From contig JAZKBD010000022.1 in assembly GCA_040388785.1 (NCBI GenBank), forward strand, positions 6,626 to 70,625: a stretch of 64,000 nucleotides of DNA. Direction: 5' to 3'. The first letter of the stretch is position 1, and the number at the start of each line of letters is the position of its first letter. Shown piece by piece: positions 53,329 to 63,800 of this stretch. The notes beneath the pieces were generated by a model, which saw only the letters and a program-made list of their open reading frames with translations, ran no database searches and was not told where the DNA came from. This DNA is from 66-474 sp040388785 (GTDB lineage Bacteria > Pseudomonadota > Gammaproteobacteria > Xanthomonadales > Rhodanobacteraceae). The translations under genes were made by a program, and so were the position numbers.

Positions 53329-55156
53329 GGCAATCCTCGTCGTGCTGCTGGCACTGTGCGCAGTGCCGGCTTGGCTGTGGCTGGCCGGTCACGCTTATCT
53401 GTGGCTGGCCTTCCATGGACACGGCCAACCGATAGCCACCCTCATGACCTGGCCGATGTACTTTCACGCCTACCGCTCGTTCGCCGGCGTGCAGCATGAC
53501 CTCTTGATCAGCGGCGCCGCCGCGACCGCCGTGGTGCTGGCCCCGGTCGCACTATTCTTCATCAAGCCCAAGCGGGCCCAGCACGGGCAAGCCCGCTTCG
53601 CGAAGTTGCGTGAGATTCGCAAAGCGGGGCTGCTCGATCACGCCAGCGACGGCATCATCGTCGGCCGCCGTGGCAGCAAGTTTCTGACCGCAAGCCTGCA
53701 ACGCTACCCGCATGTGATGCTCGCCGCCCCGACCGGCTCCGGCAAGGGCGTCGGTGTCGTGATCCCGAACCTCCTCAACTGGAACCACTCGGTCATCGTG
53801 CTCGATATCAAGAAGGAGAACTGGGAAATCACCGCAGGCTTTCGCGCGGCGCACGGCCATGATGTGTTCCTGTTCGACCCGGCCTCGCCACTCCGCCAAA
53901 CGCATCGCTGGAATCCCCTCGCCTACATTCGCGAAGACGCCTCGCTGCGGGTTGACGACATCCAGAAAATCGCCCACATTCTCTTTCCGGACATCGCCGG
54001 CACTGATCCGATCTGGACGGCCTCGTGCCGCTCACTGTTTCTCGGTCTCGTCCTGTATCTTCTGGAAACGCCGGGCAAGCCCGTCACCCTCGGCCAGGTC
54101 GCACGCGAATCCTTCGCCGGTGATGACCAGCGCTTCACCGGAATCATCGAAGCACGACGGGCGCAGGGACCCCCTTACAGCGATTCCTGCACGCACGCGC
54201 TGCTGGACTACGTTCGGACCTCGGACAACACACGCACGTCGATCCGCAAGACGTTTACCTCACGCTTCGAGCTGTTCCTGAATCCCATCCTGGATGCCGC
54301 GACGTCAGCGAATGACTTTGATCTCGAAGCGTTGCGTCGGCGGCGCACAAGCATCTATATCGGCATCACCCCGGACAATCTATCCCGCCTCTCTCCCCTG
54401 CTGAACCTGTTCTTCCAGCAAGTCGTGGACCTCAACACCCGCGAACTCCCCGAGCACAATCCGGCGCTGAAATACCAGTGTCTGCTGCTGCTCGACGAGT
54501 TTCGATCGCTCGGCAAAATGCCGTTGATCGTCGAGGCCGTGGCCTTCCTGCGTGGCTACGGCGTGCGGTTGCTTCCGATCTTCCAGTCCCCGAGTCAAAT
54601 TCGCGAGCTGTATGGAGAAGAGGCTGCGCGTACCTTCTTCCAGAACCACCAGGTCCGGATCAGCTACACCCCGCCCGACATGACCGTCGCGACCGAAATC
54701 AGCCGCGAACTCGGCACCTACACCTACCAGGCAAGGTCAACGTCACGACCATCGGCGTTCTCCAAAGGCACCCGCTCGATGAGTGAATCGGACCATGCGC
54801 GTGCCCTGTTGCTGCCGCAGGAGGTCAAGGAGATCGGCGAGGAGGAAGCATTGATCCTCGCCAAAGGCTGCAAGCCCATCCAGGCCGACAAGATCCGCTG
54901 GCATCGCGATCCCGCGTTCATGCACCGGCGGCGATCGCCGCCGTTTGTTGCACCCGTAGCCCTGGTTTCGGCTGTCGGGACCGGATGCTCATCGTCCAGC
55001 GGCGCCGTGGAGGCGGCCGATCTCGATTCTGTGTACGATCGCCCACTGTCGGATTTTTGCCTCGACTTGTCCGACGTGACCCTTCCCTCCGGGGAAGTTT
55101 CCCAAGCCGAGGCCGAAGCAGCGGCGGATCAGCTCTTCTCCGCCATGTCGCGTTAA
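53294..55156 (+). CDS. virD4: VirD4 type IV coupling protein
   Basis: 620 residues. Two N-terminal spans (WVRAILVVLLALCAVPAWLW and LLISGAAATAVVLAPVALFF) anchor the protein. Walker A is HVMLAAPTGSGKGVGVVIPN near 140-160 and Walker B is CLLLLDEFRSLGKMPLIVEA near 398. The tail after about 560 is variable and acidic. VirD4 brings the relaxase-DNA complex to the secretion channel. It begins inside the end of virB11 and ends 22 bases before the LPD7-like gene. Confidence 0.93.
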   Translation: MTRNASAPFWVRAILVVLLALCAVPAWLWLAGHAYLWLAFHGHGQPIATLMTWPMYFHAYRSFAGVQHDLLISGAAATAVVLAPVALFFIKPKRAQHGQARFAKLREIRKAGLLDHASDGIIVGRRGSKFLTASLQRYPHVMLAAPTGSGKGVGVVIPNLLNWNHSVIVLDIKKENWEITAGFRAAHGHDVFLFDPASPLRQTHRWNPLAYIREDASLRVDDIQKIAHILFPDIAGTDPIWTASCRSLFLGLVLYLLETPGKPVTLGQVARESFAGDDQRFTGIIEARRAQGPPYSDSCTHALLDYVRTSDNTRTSIRKTFTSRFELFLNPILDAATSANDFDLEALRRRRTSIYIGITPDNLSRLSPLLNLFFQQVVDLNTRELPEHNPALKYQCLLLLDEFRSLGKMPLIVEAVAFLRGYGVRLLPIFQSPSQIRELYGEEAARTFFQNHQVRISYTPPDMTVATEISRELGTYTYQARSTSRPSAFSKGTRSMSESDHARALLLPQEVKEIGEEEALILAKGCKPIQADKIRWHRDPAFMHRRRSPPFVAPVALVSAVGTGCSSSSGAVEAADLDSVYDRPLSDFCLDLSDVTLPSGEVSQAEAEAAADQLFSAMSR

Positions 55157-55178
55157 CCAACTCTCAAAGGAGTTCACT

Positions 55179-55895
55179 ATGAGCAACGAAGCACCCGCAC
55201 TGCCCGAGGGTGGCCGCACCGTCAACAAGCGACCGTTGAACGAGATCCGCCGTATCGGTGGCGAGCAAGGCAGCCCCGACCGCACCATCCCCGAACACCT
55301 GAAACCGCACTATCACCAGGACGGCAATGCGTTCCGGTCGGCATACCGCCCGGATCGCATCGAATTCGTCGATCGCGGCACCCGCATGCATGCCTATTAT
55401 CCGATCAGCACCTTCACGACGCGTGCGTTGATCGATATTGCCCAGGCGCGAGGCTGGAAAGAGATCGAGGTGACCGGCTCGAAACAATTCCAGCAATCCA
55501 TCTATGTCGAGGCGACTTCAAAAAGCCTGGGTGTACGGGGCTACGAGCCGACGCAGAAGGACGCCGAAATCCTGCAGCGCCGCGCCGAACGCCGGGAGTC
55601 GGAAAAGAACCCGATGGTGCAGGCCTTCCTGCAGGCAGACTCCAAGAAAGATCGGGATGACGCAGTCAAGAAATATCCCGAGCTCAAGGCCGCATTCCTC
55701 GCCGACGCCGCCGCCAAGGCCGTGGCGGAAGCGAAGATCGATTCCAAGAAAGCTGCCGAAATTTTCGTCTCCCGCTTCCGCGACTCGATCGCAATCGCCC
55801 TGCACACAGGCCGTGCGTTACCGACCGCAGAAGTCAAAGCGGAACGTCCGCGCCCATCGCGGGTAGAGGAAAGGGATCGGGGCCGTTCGCGGTAA
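55179..55895 (+). CDS. LPD7-domain-like conjugation-associated protein
   Basis: 238 residues. The middle, IEFVDRGTRMHAYYPISTFT then TRALIDIAQARGWKEIEVTG and SKQFQQSIYVEATSKSLGVR, matches the large polyvalent protein-associated domain 7, which is normally fused to conjugative relaxases and primases. Here it stands alone, with a charged helical tail. A helper of DNA processing is likely. No relaxase was found near it. It is the last gene of the secretion operon and meets the BREX genes across a terminator. Confidence 0.65.
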   Translation: MSNEAPALPEGGRTVNKRPLNEIRRIGGEQGSPDRTIPEHLKPHYHQDGNAFRSAYRPDRIEFVDRGTRMHAYYPISTFTTRALIDIAQARGWKEIEVTGSKQFQQSIYVEATSKSLGVRGYEPTQKDAEILQRRAERRESEKNPMVQAFLQADSKKDRDDAVKKYPELKAAFLADAAAKAVAEAKIDSKKAAEIFVSRFRDSIAIALHTGRALPTAEVKAERPRPSRVEERDRGRSR

Positions 55896-55962
55896 TCGGA
55901 AGGCGGAATCGGAGCCGCATCGTTCTGCCGGGTCGCACTTAAACCAAACCCGCATAGGAAAA

Positions 55963-55990
55963 AAGGTGGGCGCCTGCGGGCGCCCACCTT
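55963..55990. terminator. Intrinsic terminator, strong toward the minus strand
   Basis: Perfect 12-base stem AAGGTGGGCGCC with a TGCG loop and its complement. On the minus strand the stem is followed by a run of T (the six A at 55959-55964 on the plus strand), so it terminates leftward transcription from brxL; on the plus strand only TT follows, so termination of the secretion operon is weaker. It sits between converging operons. Confidence 0.85.
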
Positions 55991-56136
55991 GTGCGCGACC
56001 TTGCTGCACTCTGCCACTGGCGAATGGCTTCTTGAGTGCGCCAGGCCTGACGCGCAAGCACGGCGCAACGGCAAACCGCAGTGATGTCTGCACCGCCCCG
56101 TGACGCTGACGCTGGCCGCTGCCGACCGGAATTGCG

Positions 56137-58200
56137 TCAATCCACCCCCAACGCCTTGAACACCGCATCTACCGGATCCGAGTAGAAACTCGTCTGGAAC
56201 TTTGCGAAGAGTTCGCCTGGGACCGTGGGGATGTCGGTGACGCTGCACATCGGCAATAGGATACGTTTGGCACCGGCATCAAACGCGACTTGCAGAGACT
56301 CGGCAAGGTTGCGGGCAGGAGTGGTGGTGCCGCCGAGGGACATGTCGCCCATCACGACCATTTGGCTCTGCATGGGGCGACCTAGCGCGGCTGAGCACAA
56401 TGCGACGAAACTGGACAGGGTGAGTGTCTCGGGGGTGCCGCTGTGCTGGAGTTCGACGAGGTGAAGGTGGAAGTCCTGCACGGCCGTCTTGATGCCGGCG
56501 CTGACACGGCTGGCGTTGGCCTTGAAGTAGTCGAAGGCGATGCGCACGGACTCGCGCGAACCGGAGCCTGAGGTGGTGAGCTTGCCGTTGCCGGCCATGG
56601 TCTGGATTTCCAGCCGGTAGACGCCCGGCATGCTGCCTGGGCCCATGGCGATGGTGTAAAGCGTGCCTGGCGCCATGCGACCTTCGGGAATCAGGCCGCC
56701 ACCGCCCTGCTCCGGCACGTTGATGAAGCGTTCCTCACTATTCTCGACGTCGATGTAGGAGAAGTGGACGTCGTAGAACTCCATGCCGCCGATCTTCTTG
56801 AGCTGCTCCTTGACCCGGCGGCGGGTCTCCAGCGCGTACTCAAGGCAGTGGCGCACCTGCTCCTTGTGGTACTCGCCGTGCGGGCACAGCAGCTTCAGTA
56901 GCCCTGAGGTAGTGCGGCGCACCGCAATGACATCGCGCTGGTTGAGGTTGTTTCCGAGCTTGAAGTATTTGTCGATCGCGTCGGAGAAGCTGTACTTGCG
57001 CATCTCGCGCAGGTACTCGGCCAGGTAGTCGACGATCAGACCGAACTGGTTGGTGAAGAACTCTGGCCGCATCTTCGGAATTTCCCAGCCCGGAACATAG
57101 GCGTGGAAGCGATCAAAGAACGCCGAGTCGATCATCACTTCGGGGAATGGCGCGAGCAGATGCGAGGTCTTCACCAGCGACTCGACGCTCTGGTTGATGT
57201 TGCCGATAAATACCATCGAGGCATTGGCGTTGATCGACTCGCGACCGCGGCTGAAGGAGCCTGACGCCATGTAGTCCTTCATGATCTGGACACCGTCGTG
57301 ATCCTTGAAGGTGATGCCCGCCACTTCGTCGAAGGCGACCACGTCCCACAAGCCCACCAAGCCCACCTTGCGGGCGCCCATGTTGTAGAACAGATTCGCC
57401 ACGGTCGTTTGGCCACCAGACACCAGGATGCTATTCGGGCTGATCTCCTTGAAGATGTGGCTCTTGCCGGTATTGCGCGGGCCTAGCTCGCAATAGTTGT
57501 AGTTGTTCTCGACCAGCGGAATCATGCGCGCGAGGAGATGCCACTTGGCGCGCTTCTCGAATACGGTGGGCTCCATGCCGGTGGATCGCAGGAGCACGTC
57601 GAGCCACTGCTCACCGGTGAACGCACGGCGACCATCGAACAAAGCCTTCATGTCCATATTGGGCATCTGGATCGGCTTCAGACCCTCAACGATGAATGGC
57701 GAACTCTTCTGGTTCTCCTCGTACACATAGCGCAGCGTCACGATGCACCAGATGCCGCCGGCCAGCAGCTTCTCGTACTGGCGCACGATGGCATCGGAGA
57801 TCTCGGCGTTCTTCACACCCAGGTTCGACAGCAGCGCCTCGTATTGATCGCGCTTCTCGTTGAGCTTGACGGTCAGTTTGTCGATGACTTTGTAGGTGCC
57901 GCTTTCGCGGATCTTCGATTTGACCTTCTCCGCCTCGTCCGGCCGCACGTAGTTCTCAGCCAGGATGCGCTTGACCGTGGCCAGTCCTGCCTGGATCGTC
58001 GCCTCGTCGTCCGAGGCGCAATACATGCCGAGCAGGTACTCCAGCACGTAGACCGGCACGTTCGCGCCTTCCTTGATCAGCTTGGTCAGATCCTTGCGCA
58101 CTACCTTGCCGCTGAAGTGGCGGTTGAGCAGCTGGTCGAGATCCGGCGCGGCGGTTTCGGCGGCGTTGGGCTGGTTCATGTCGGTGGAGTCAGAAGTCAT
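56137..58200 (-). CDS. brxL: BREX protein BrxL (Lon-like AAA+ protease-like)
   Basis: 687 residues from ATG 58200 (ATG 58179 possible). The N-terminal part VRPDEAEKVKSKIRESGTYK is typical. The AAA+ site CELGPRNTGKSHIFKEISPN is Walker A, with VVAFDEVAGITFKD for Walker B. The C-terminal Lon-like domain contains MVVMGDMSLGGTTTPARNLA with conserved Ser/Lys-type residues (AGAKRILLPM). BrxL helps block phage in BREX type I systems and is not needed for host methylation. It overlaps pglZ by 11 bases, pointing to one transcript. Confidence 0.93.
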   Translation of the reverse strand: MTSDSTDMNQPNAAETAAPDLDQLLNRHFSGKVVRKDLTKLIKEGANVPVYVLEYLLGMYCASDDEATIQAGLATVKRILAENYVRPDEAEKVKSKIRESGTYKVIDKLTVKLNEKRDQYEALLSNLGVKNAEISDAIVRQYEKLLAGGIWCIVTLRYVYEENQKSSPFIVEGLKPIQMPNMDMKALFDGRRAFTGEQWLDVLLRSTGMEPTVFEKRAKWHLLARMIPLVENNYNYCELGPRNTGKSHIFKEISPNSILVSGGQTTVANLFYNMGARKVGLVGLWDVVAFDEVAGITFKDHDGVQIMKDYMASGSFSRGRESINANASMVFIGNINQSVESLVKTSHLLAPFPEVMIDSAFFDRFHAYVPGWEIPKMRPEFFTNQFGLIVDYLAEYLREMRKYSFSDAIDKYFKLGNNLNQRDVIAVRRTTSGLLKLLCPHGEYHKEQVRHCLEYALETRRRVKEQLKKIGGMEFYDVHFSYIDVENSEERFINVPEQGGGGLIPEGRMAPGTLYTIAMGPGSMPGVYRLEIQTMAGNGKLTTSGSGSRESVRIAFDYFKANASRVSAGIKTAVQDFHLHLVELQHSGTPETLTLSSFVALCSAALGRPMQSQMVVMGDMSLGGTTTPARNLAESLQVAFDAGAKRILLPMCSVTDIPTVPGELFAKFQTSFYSDPVDAVFKALGVD

Positions 58201-60811
58201 TGGAGAACGCCAGATCGATCTTCAGGGGAATGCGCAGTACCTCGACCTTGGTCTGCGCGTCACGCGCGATAAAGAAGTAGTCCTTCTGCCGATCGTAGCT
58301 GCCGGCGCGGATCGTCAGAATGATCGACTTCACGCGCTCTCCCAACACGCTGGAGGTGCTGTCGAAAGTCAGCACCTGCTCGTCGCTGATCGAGGTGTCG
58401 CCATCACGCAGCGATATCCGCACGGTGCGCGGCAGCACGCGGTTGGAGGTTGGCTCGGTCTGGATCAGCTCGAAGCGCTGTGTGTTGGTCACCACCTTGT
58501 TGGAGATGCCCATCAGGCTGATCTCCACGGGGCGGGTACGCGCCTTGTCCGATTCGGACTCGCGCACAGTGATCAGCGGAACAATCACCTCCTGAGGCAT
58601 CGCCGAACCGTGCACGAAGCGGGCACCACCGGCAAAGTGAAAGCGCATGGCCCCCTTGGGCAACCAGAAGTCCGCACTGCCTGCCCCGGGCGTGGTCCCT
58701 GCCGTCAGAGCCGTGTTGCCTTGCCAGACCTTGTCGCTAACCGGTAAATCGCGCCCGATCAGATAGCGCTTCTTGGCCTTGAGTGTGCCGTCGGGCTTCT
58801 CCGGCAATGCCGCGCGACTGGCGTCATCCAGTGGTGACTCCTGATAGAGGAAGCCATGATCGGCGGTCACCAGCACCATCGAACCATTGAGGTTGTTGAT
58901 GATGTGCGAGATCACACCGCTCAACGCCTTCAGCGTGTCGGCTACCGCGCGGAATGTCTCACCTTCGGAACCCTGCTTGTCCCCCAGCATGTCAATGAGG
59001 TCGTGATAGACGTAGATCACCTTGTGCTGCCCGACCAGCTCGCGTCCCCTGGTCTTGCCCAGACCCAACAAGTCATCGGCCTTCACCGCGATACCGTCAT
59101 AGCGCGCCAGCTGCGTATTGCGGCTCTCCAGCGTCGCAGTCGATTGGCCATCAACCATGACGTCCAGGCTGTCGCCCGGCCTGTAGGCGATGCTCTGGTG
59201 TGGTAGCAGCGCCGCCATGCCAAGTGCCGTGTAGCTGGGCAACACGCTCAACATCGCATCGAGCTTGGCTGTGAATCGGTTCTTGGCATTGATCTCGCGA
59301 ACCAGGGCCTCGCCGGCTTCGTAACGGAACGCATCGGAGATCAGCACGAACACGCGCTTGGTCGTGCCTCCGCTGAGCGCCGCGGCAACATGGTTGTCAA
59401 AGAAGTCCTGCTGCGGTGTCGTACCCGGCACACGCCAGATGGCCAGCAAACCCTGCTCGCCGGCCAACACACCGGCCCAGGCCGACGACAGGCCGGGAAT
59501 GAACCAACCGGAATAGGCGTTTTCCATTGCCTCGCGCAACTCGTGCAGCACGCCCCAACCCATCGGTTCCACCCTGTCGGCGGCAAAATGGAAGCAGCGA
59601 TACCACTGATCGAAGCAATACAGCTCGCCACGATATGCTTGCACGGCCGTCGTCGCGTCCGCAAAGCTGAAGCCATCCGCATGGCGCTCCTTCAGCGCCA
59701 GAAACTCGGCCGCCGCCTCGATGGCGTCGTAGCAGGCCGACAAGGCGCGCATCTCTTCGCTGGCGTCGCTGATCAGTGCGTTGCTCCAGTGACCGTCGCG
59801 TCGGCGTGCGGTGATCGCCTGCACGTCACCCAGTGCCGCGCCGCCCGATTGCATCACGCGGGTTTTCAAGTCAAGGATGATCTGGCGTTCCACGGCGGCG
59901 AAGGTCATGCACTCCAGCAGATCCTCCGCATGCCAGCCGGCAATCAACTCGCCCAGCTTGAGCATCTGCGCCACCGCCGCAGAAAGATCCGCATAGGCGG
60001 CATGGCTGTGCAGATCGTTTCGCCAACGCGTAGCCAGAATCGTCGCGTTGTTGGCCAGCTGCGGATTCTCCAGCAGCAGATGGCGCAAGCCCTGCGGCAC
60101 ATCGACACTGATCGTGCGAGCAAAATCCGTGACCAGGATGCGCAGCCACAGATCGGCGAGGCGAGGCTCGTCGCTCTTATAGCCAAAGGTACGCTGCATC
60201 AGCGCCCAGAATGCCGGCTCCAAGCCGTAACCCTGCAACTCGGTCCACGCCTTGGGCGGCTCACCGATACGGGTCTGTCCTTCCACCCAGAGCCCCAGCA
60301 ACAGCTGGTGCGCAATCGACAGCGGCTCGGACTCATCGCTGCGCAACAGCACCGCCATCATCTTGCGGTCGAGCTCCGCCACGCCGTCACCGGACTCCAC
60401 CAGTCGTTTGAGCTTGCTGCGCCGCGCCTCCGCGCCGAGGAATTTGCTACGCGAGCGGATATAGGGCGCCAGCGTCAGCGAGGCCAGGCCAAGGTCTTCA
60501 ATCAGCAGCGTGGTCAGGTCGGCACGGAACGATCTGGAACGCAGCCGCACATCCAGCAGCCAATCGGCTGCGGGATCGGGCTCAGGAGTCGTGCTGTACA
60601 ACAAGAACTGTGAAGCCGGCTGCTGCTCCAACTGCCGTTTGACCGCCAATACCGGCGTCTGATCCAGCTGCACGATGGCGATGTTGTTGCCCAGCTCCAG
60701 CGAGTCCAGCGCGGTGGTGAACTGCGAATCTGTGTCGTGCCAGAACACCACCTGCGCAGTCTCGAACTGGGCTCGCAGCGATTCGGCCACCCGACGCTCA
60801 TTCACATCCAT
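58190..60811 (-). CDS. pglZ: BREX alkaline-phosphatase-fold protein PglZ
   Basis: 873 residues, the type A length. The phosphatase-like domain contains KRVFVLISDAFRYEAGEALV near 485 and the metal-binding MVLVTADHGFLYQESPLDDA near 645-665. The sequence ends in a beta-rich domain (PVEISLMGISNKVVTNTQRF). PglZ is essential for BREX activity. It lies between brxL and pglX on the minus strand, 57 bases after the pglX stop. Confidence 0.93.
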   Translation of the reverse strand: MDVNERRVAESLRAQFETAQVVFWHDTDSQFTTALDSLELGNNIAIVQLDQTPVLAVKRQLEQQPASQFLLYSTTPEPDPAADWLLDVRLRSRSFRADLTTLLIEDLGLASLTLAPYIRSRSKFLGAEARRSKLKRLVESGDGVAELDRKMMAVLLRSDESEPLSIAHQLLLGLWVEGQTRIGEPPKAWTELQGYGLEPAFWALMQRTFGYKSDEPRLADLWLRILVTDFARTISVDVPQGLRHLLLENPQLANNATILATRWRNDLHSHAAYADLSAAVAQMLKLGELIAGWHAEDLLECMTFAAVERQIILDLKTRVMQSGGAALGDVQAITARRRDGHWSNALISDASEEMRALSACYDAIEAAAEFLALKERHADGFSFADATTAVQAYRGELYCFDQWYRCFHFAADRVEPMGWGVLHELREAMENAYSGWFIPGLSSAWAGVLAGEQGLLAIWRVPGTTPQQDFFDNHVAAALSGGTTKRVFVLISDAFRYEAGEALVREINAKNRFTAKLDAMLSVLPSYTALGMAALLPHQSIAYRPGDSLDVMVDGQSTATLESRNTQLARYDGIAVKADDLLGLGKTRGRELVGQHKVIYVYHDLIDMLGDKQGSEGETFRAVADTLKALSGVISHIINNLNGSMVLVTADHGFLYQESPLDDASRAALPEKPDGTLKAKKRYLIGRDLPVSDKVWQGNTALTAGTTPGAGSADFWLPKGAMRFHFAGGARFVHGSAMPQEVIVPLITVRESESDKARTRPVEISLMGISNKVVTNTQRFELIQTEPTSNRVLPRTVRISLRDGDTSISDEQVLTFDSTSSVLGERVKSIILTIRAGSYDRQKDYFFIARDAQTKVEVLRIPLKIDLAFSNDF

Positions 60812-60868
60812 GCGTCACCTCGCCCGCTTGCGGACCGGACGTCACGGCGCCCGTGAGCGCAGCGGTAC

Positions 60869-63800
60869 TTATTCGTCATCACCCTTCCCACCCGTCACCG
60901 CCTTTACCTCGGCCAACAGGTCGCCAAACTTGCCGTAGTTCACCTTGACGCCGTCATCGAGATCCAGCGCGATGCGCTGGTCGGCGTAGTGGCGCAACCG
61001 CTCGTCGTAGGCCAGCAGCTCCAGGTGCTGCTTGCGCAGTCTTTCGAGCTGCTTGGTGAGCTTGTTGCGTTGCGCGGTAGAGCCGGACGCGGCGACATCC
61101 TGCTCCAGCTCTTCGAGCTTGCTCTGCATCTTGCCGGTCAGTGGCACTACGTATTCGGCGCGCAGGCGCGACAGCGTGCCGGCGTTNNNNNNNNNNAGAT
61201 AAACCAGCGCCTGGAAGGCGCCCTGCTTACCGCTGGAGAACAGCCAGTAGATCGGGCGCTTCTTATAGGTCTGCAGGTGATCCTTGAAGAACTTGTCCGC
61301 CAGGTAGCGGCGGATCGCCTGCTCCGGTGACTCGCTGGCCTTGCGGCCCAGGTTGTCCGCCAGAAAAGCCATGTTCTGCTCCAGCGAATCCTTGTCCCAC
61401 ACGGCAAGCAGAAAGTCACGCACGCGCAGGGCGGCATCATCCTCGAACCACAGCTCCTCGGTGACCGGCACGATGCCGTCGGCATCGGCTGGGAATCTGG
61501 TGTAGCGCGAAGCATCGAAGCCGACGTTGCCGCTGTGCGCGTAGATCAGCCCCGGCGCGTCCAGGCTGTAGCGACCCATCATGCAGCCGATGGCGTAGGA
61601 CACAAGCTCGGCCATGGTACCCTCGCGAAAGCGAGTCCACTGCTCCTCTTCGATGATCTCTCCGCCGTAGCGGTAGGCGGGGTTTACCGTAAGCGTGATC
61701 TGCTCGATGGGGACGTCGGGGGTAAGCTCATCGCGCAAGCCGTATGCATCGATGAACAGGCGGTTATTCTCTTCTTCAAGACGCTTCATTTCGGCGATGG
61801 TGTCGCGGTTCTCGGTAACCCAGGCGGCGTAGCAGGCTTCGAGGTTGGTCGTGGGACCGCCGATCCCCGGCAAGATGGGGAGGGATTGAAAGTCCCACGA
61901 GCGTTCGCGCTCATCCCAATCAGTCTTTGCCATCGCGACGAGACGTTGCACAGAACGCGCGTAATCACATCGCTTGAGTAAGGACTTAGCTATTGGAAAT
62001 GCGCCAACTTGTCCCACCTCATAATTCAGAGTTGGAGAGAGAGAGTTGAGCGCACCGCTCATCACCGGAGAGTTCATGGAGCCCAACAGCAAGTAGAGTT
62101 CCTCGGCACTTTCGGTGAAGATCGAGCATCCAGAAACATCAAAAACGAAGCCTGCTTCGTACAAACGCAAAGCGAATCCCCCACCACTAATCTTCGACCA
62201 ACTTGCGCATCGAAGAAAGTAACAATCACGATTCTTGACAACATAGTCGACGTTACCATTCAGGTATGGATATTTTGTTGCAACCGCTTCCTTGATCTCG
62301 GCACCATCTGAACGCCAGTTCACTACATGATCGTAGTTACCTGCCCATTTCCGGTAGCTCCCGCCTTTGTTGTATGGGAACCACATTTTCCCTGAAGCCT
62401 CTGCGGCATCCCTCGAAGCAAGCCCTAACCCAAGATTACTGCGGTCGACCTCGTGCCAATGTCGAAGGAATCGACCATTGTCTGAGGTTGCACATCCTTG
62501 GCGCGGAGTCGCGATTTCGCTCAATAGGACTGACTGCGCAAACACCCCCCGAACTCTCTCGCTTACCCAATAGGCCAAAGGACTGCCCGGAAGACTTTCG
62601 AAGTCCTCCTGTGTCGTCGAGGAAAAACGCCCTTCACCATTCAATAGTGAAGCTCGCTTTTCGTGCTCACCACCGTCGAGTAGACGGAAATAAGTAGCTC
62701 GGTAACCCAAGGTCGCACAATTTCGAAGAACAAAAGAAGTTGTCTGTACAACTTCACCGGAAATGGAACCGAAAGCTCGCGCGCCAAGGTGAGCCATCGT
62801 GATCATGGTCTTCTCACTTAACATTCGTTCACGCATCTGCTGGAATGATGATAAAAACATCCAACTCTGCATTGTGATCAAGGCAATGTCGCCCGCCGTT
62901 TTAGCGAGCGTATATCCGCGCAAAATAAAGCAAGAAAAAAGATCCTTCTTTGCCACTGCGAAACAGTCCGCCGTGAACTTCTTCACTAACGGGTTCATCA
63001 TCTTGCTGCCCATGTATGGCGGATTCGCCACGACAGCGTCATACTTCGCCGCCAGCAGCTCTGCCTGCCGTACCAGCGGCCCCAATTGCTTAAGTGTCAC
63101 CGCCACAAAGAGATCTTGGCTGCTGACCTCACTCAGCCGTTTCAGCGCCGGCAATTTCTGCGTCAGTGCATCCGGCACCTGAATCAACGAACCAAACGTC
63201 GTCGCGTGCTCAAACAGCTCCTTCAGCTCCGTGAGGTCGCCGAGTTTCAGCCCATAGTCTGCAAGCTTCACCCCTTGTGCCAGCCGCTCAGGATCGAACC
63301 CCGCACTATCCACCAACGCCATCACATTGAGCTTCACCGACCGCTCAAACAGCTGCCGGTCGTCCGCCCGCCCCTTCATCATCAACGCAAAGCCGGTCAG
63401 TTGCGCAGCCCGCTCGTCAATATCAAGACCGAACAGGTTCTTCTCCAGGATCAGCTTCGCCACGTCGCGCTGGCGGTAGCCACGCTCCAGGTAGATCGCC
63501 TTGAACAGGTCGTAGGCCTCGACAAGGATGTGCCCTGAACCAGAAGCCGGATCGATCAGTGTCAGCTCCTCGGGATTGAGCGAGGTTGGCGTCATCGCCG
63601 CAAGCTGCGCATTGACCTCGTCGGTCTGCTCAGCCGGCTCGATGTAGTACGCCATCTGCGCCTTGAGCGGCGAGTCCCGGTAGGTCGCCAGCCACTGCGC
63701 GCCCAGCGAGTTCTGCACCATGTATTTCACAATCCAGTTCGGCGTGAACAGCTGGGTCGCCGCCGGAATGTCTTCGGACTTCACCACCTTGCCGATGACT

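Noticed and set aside
52680..61196. The two runs of N as biological sequence
   Set aside because: They are assembly placeholders; the virB11 run cannot even keep the frame.
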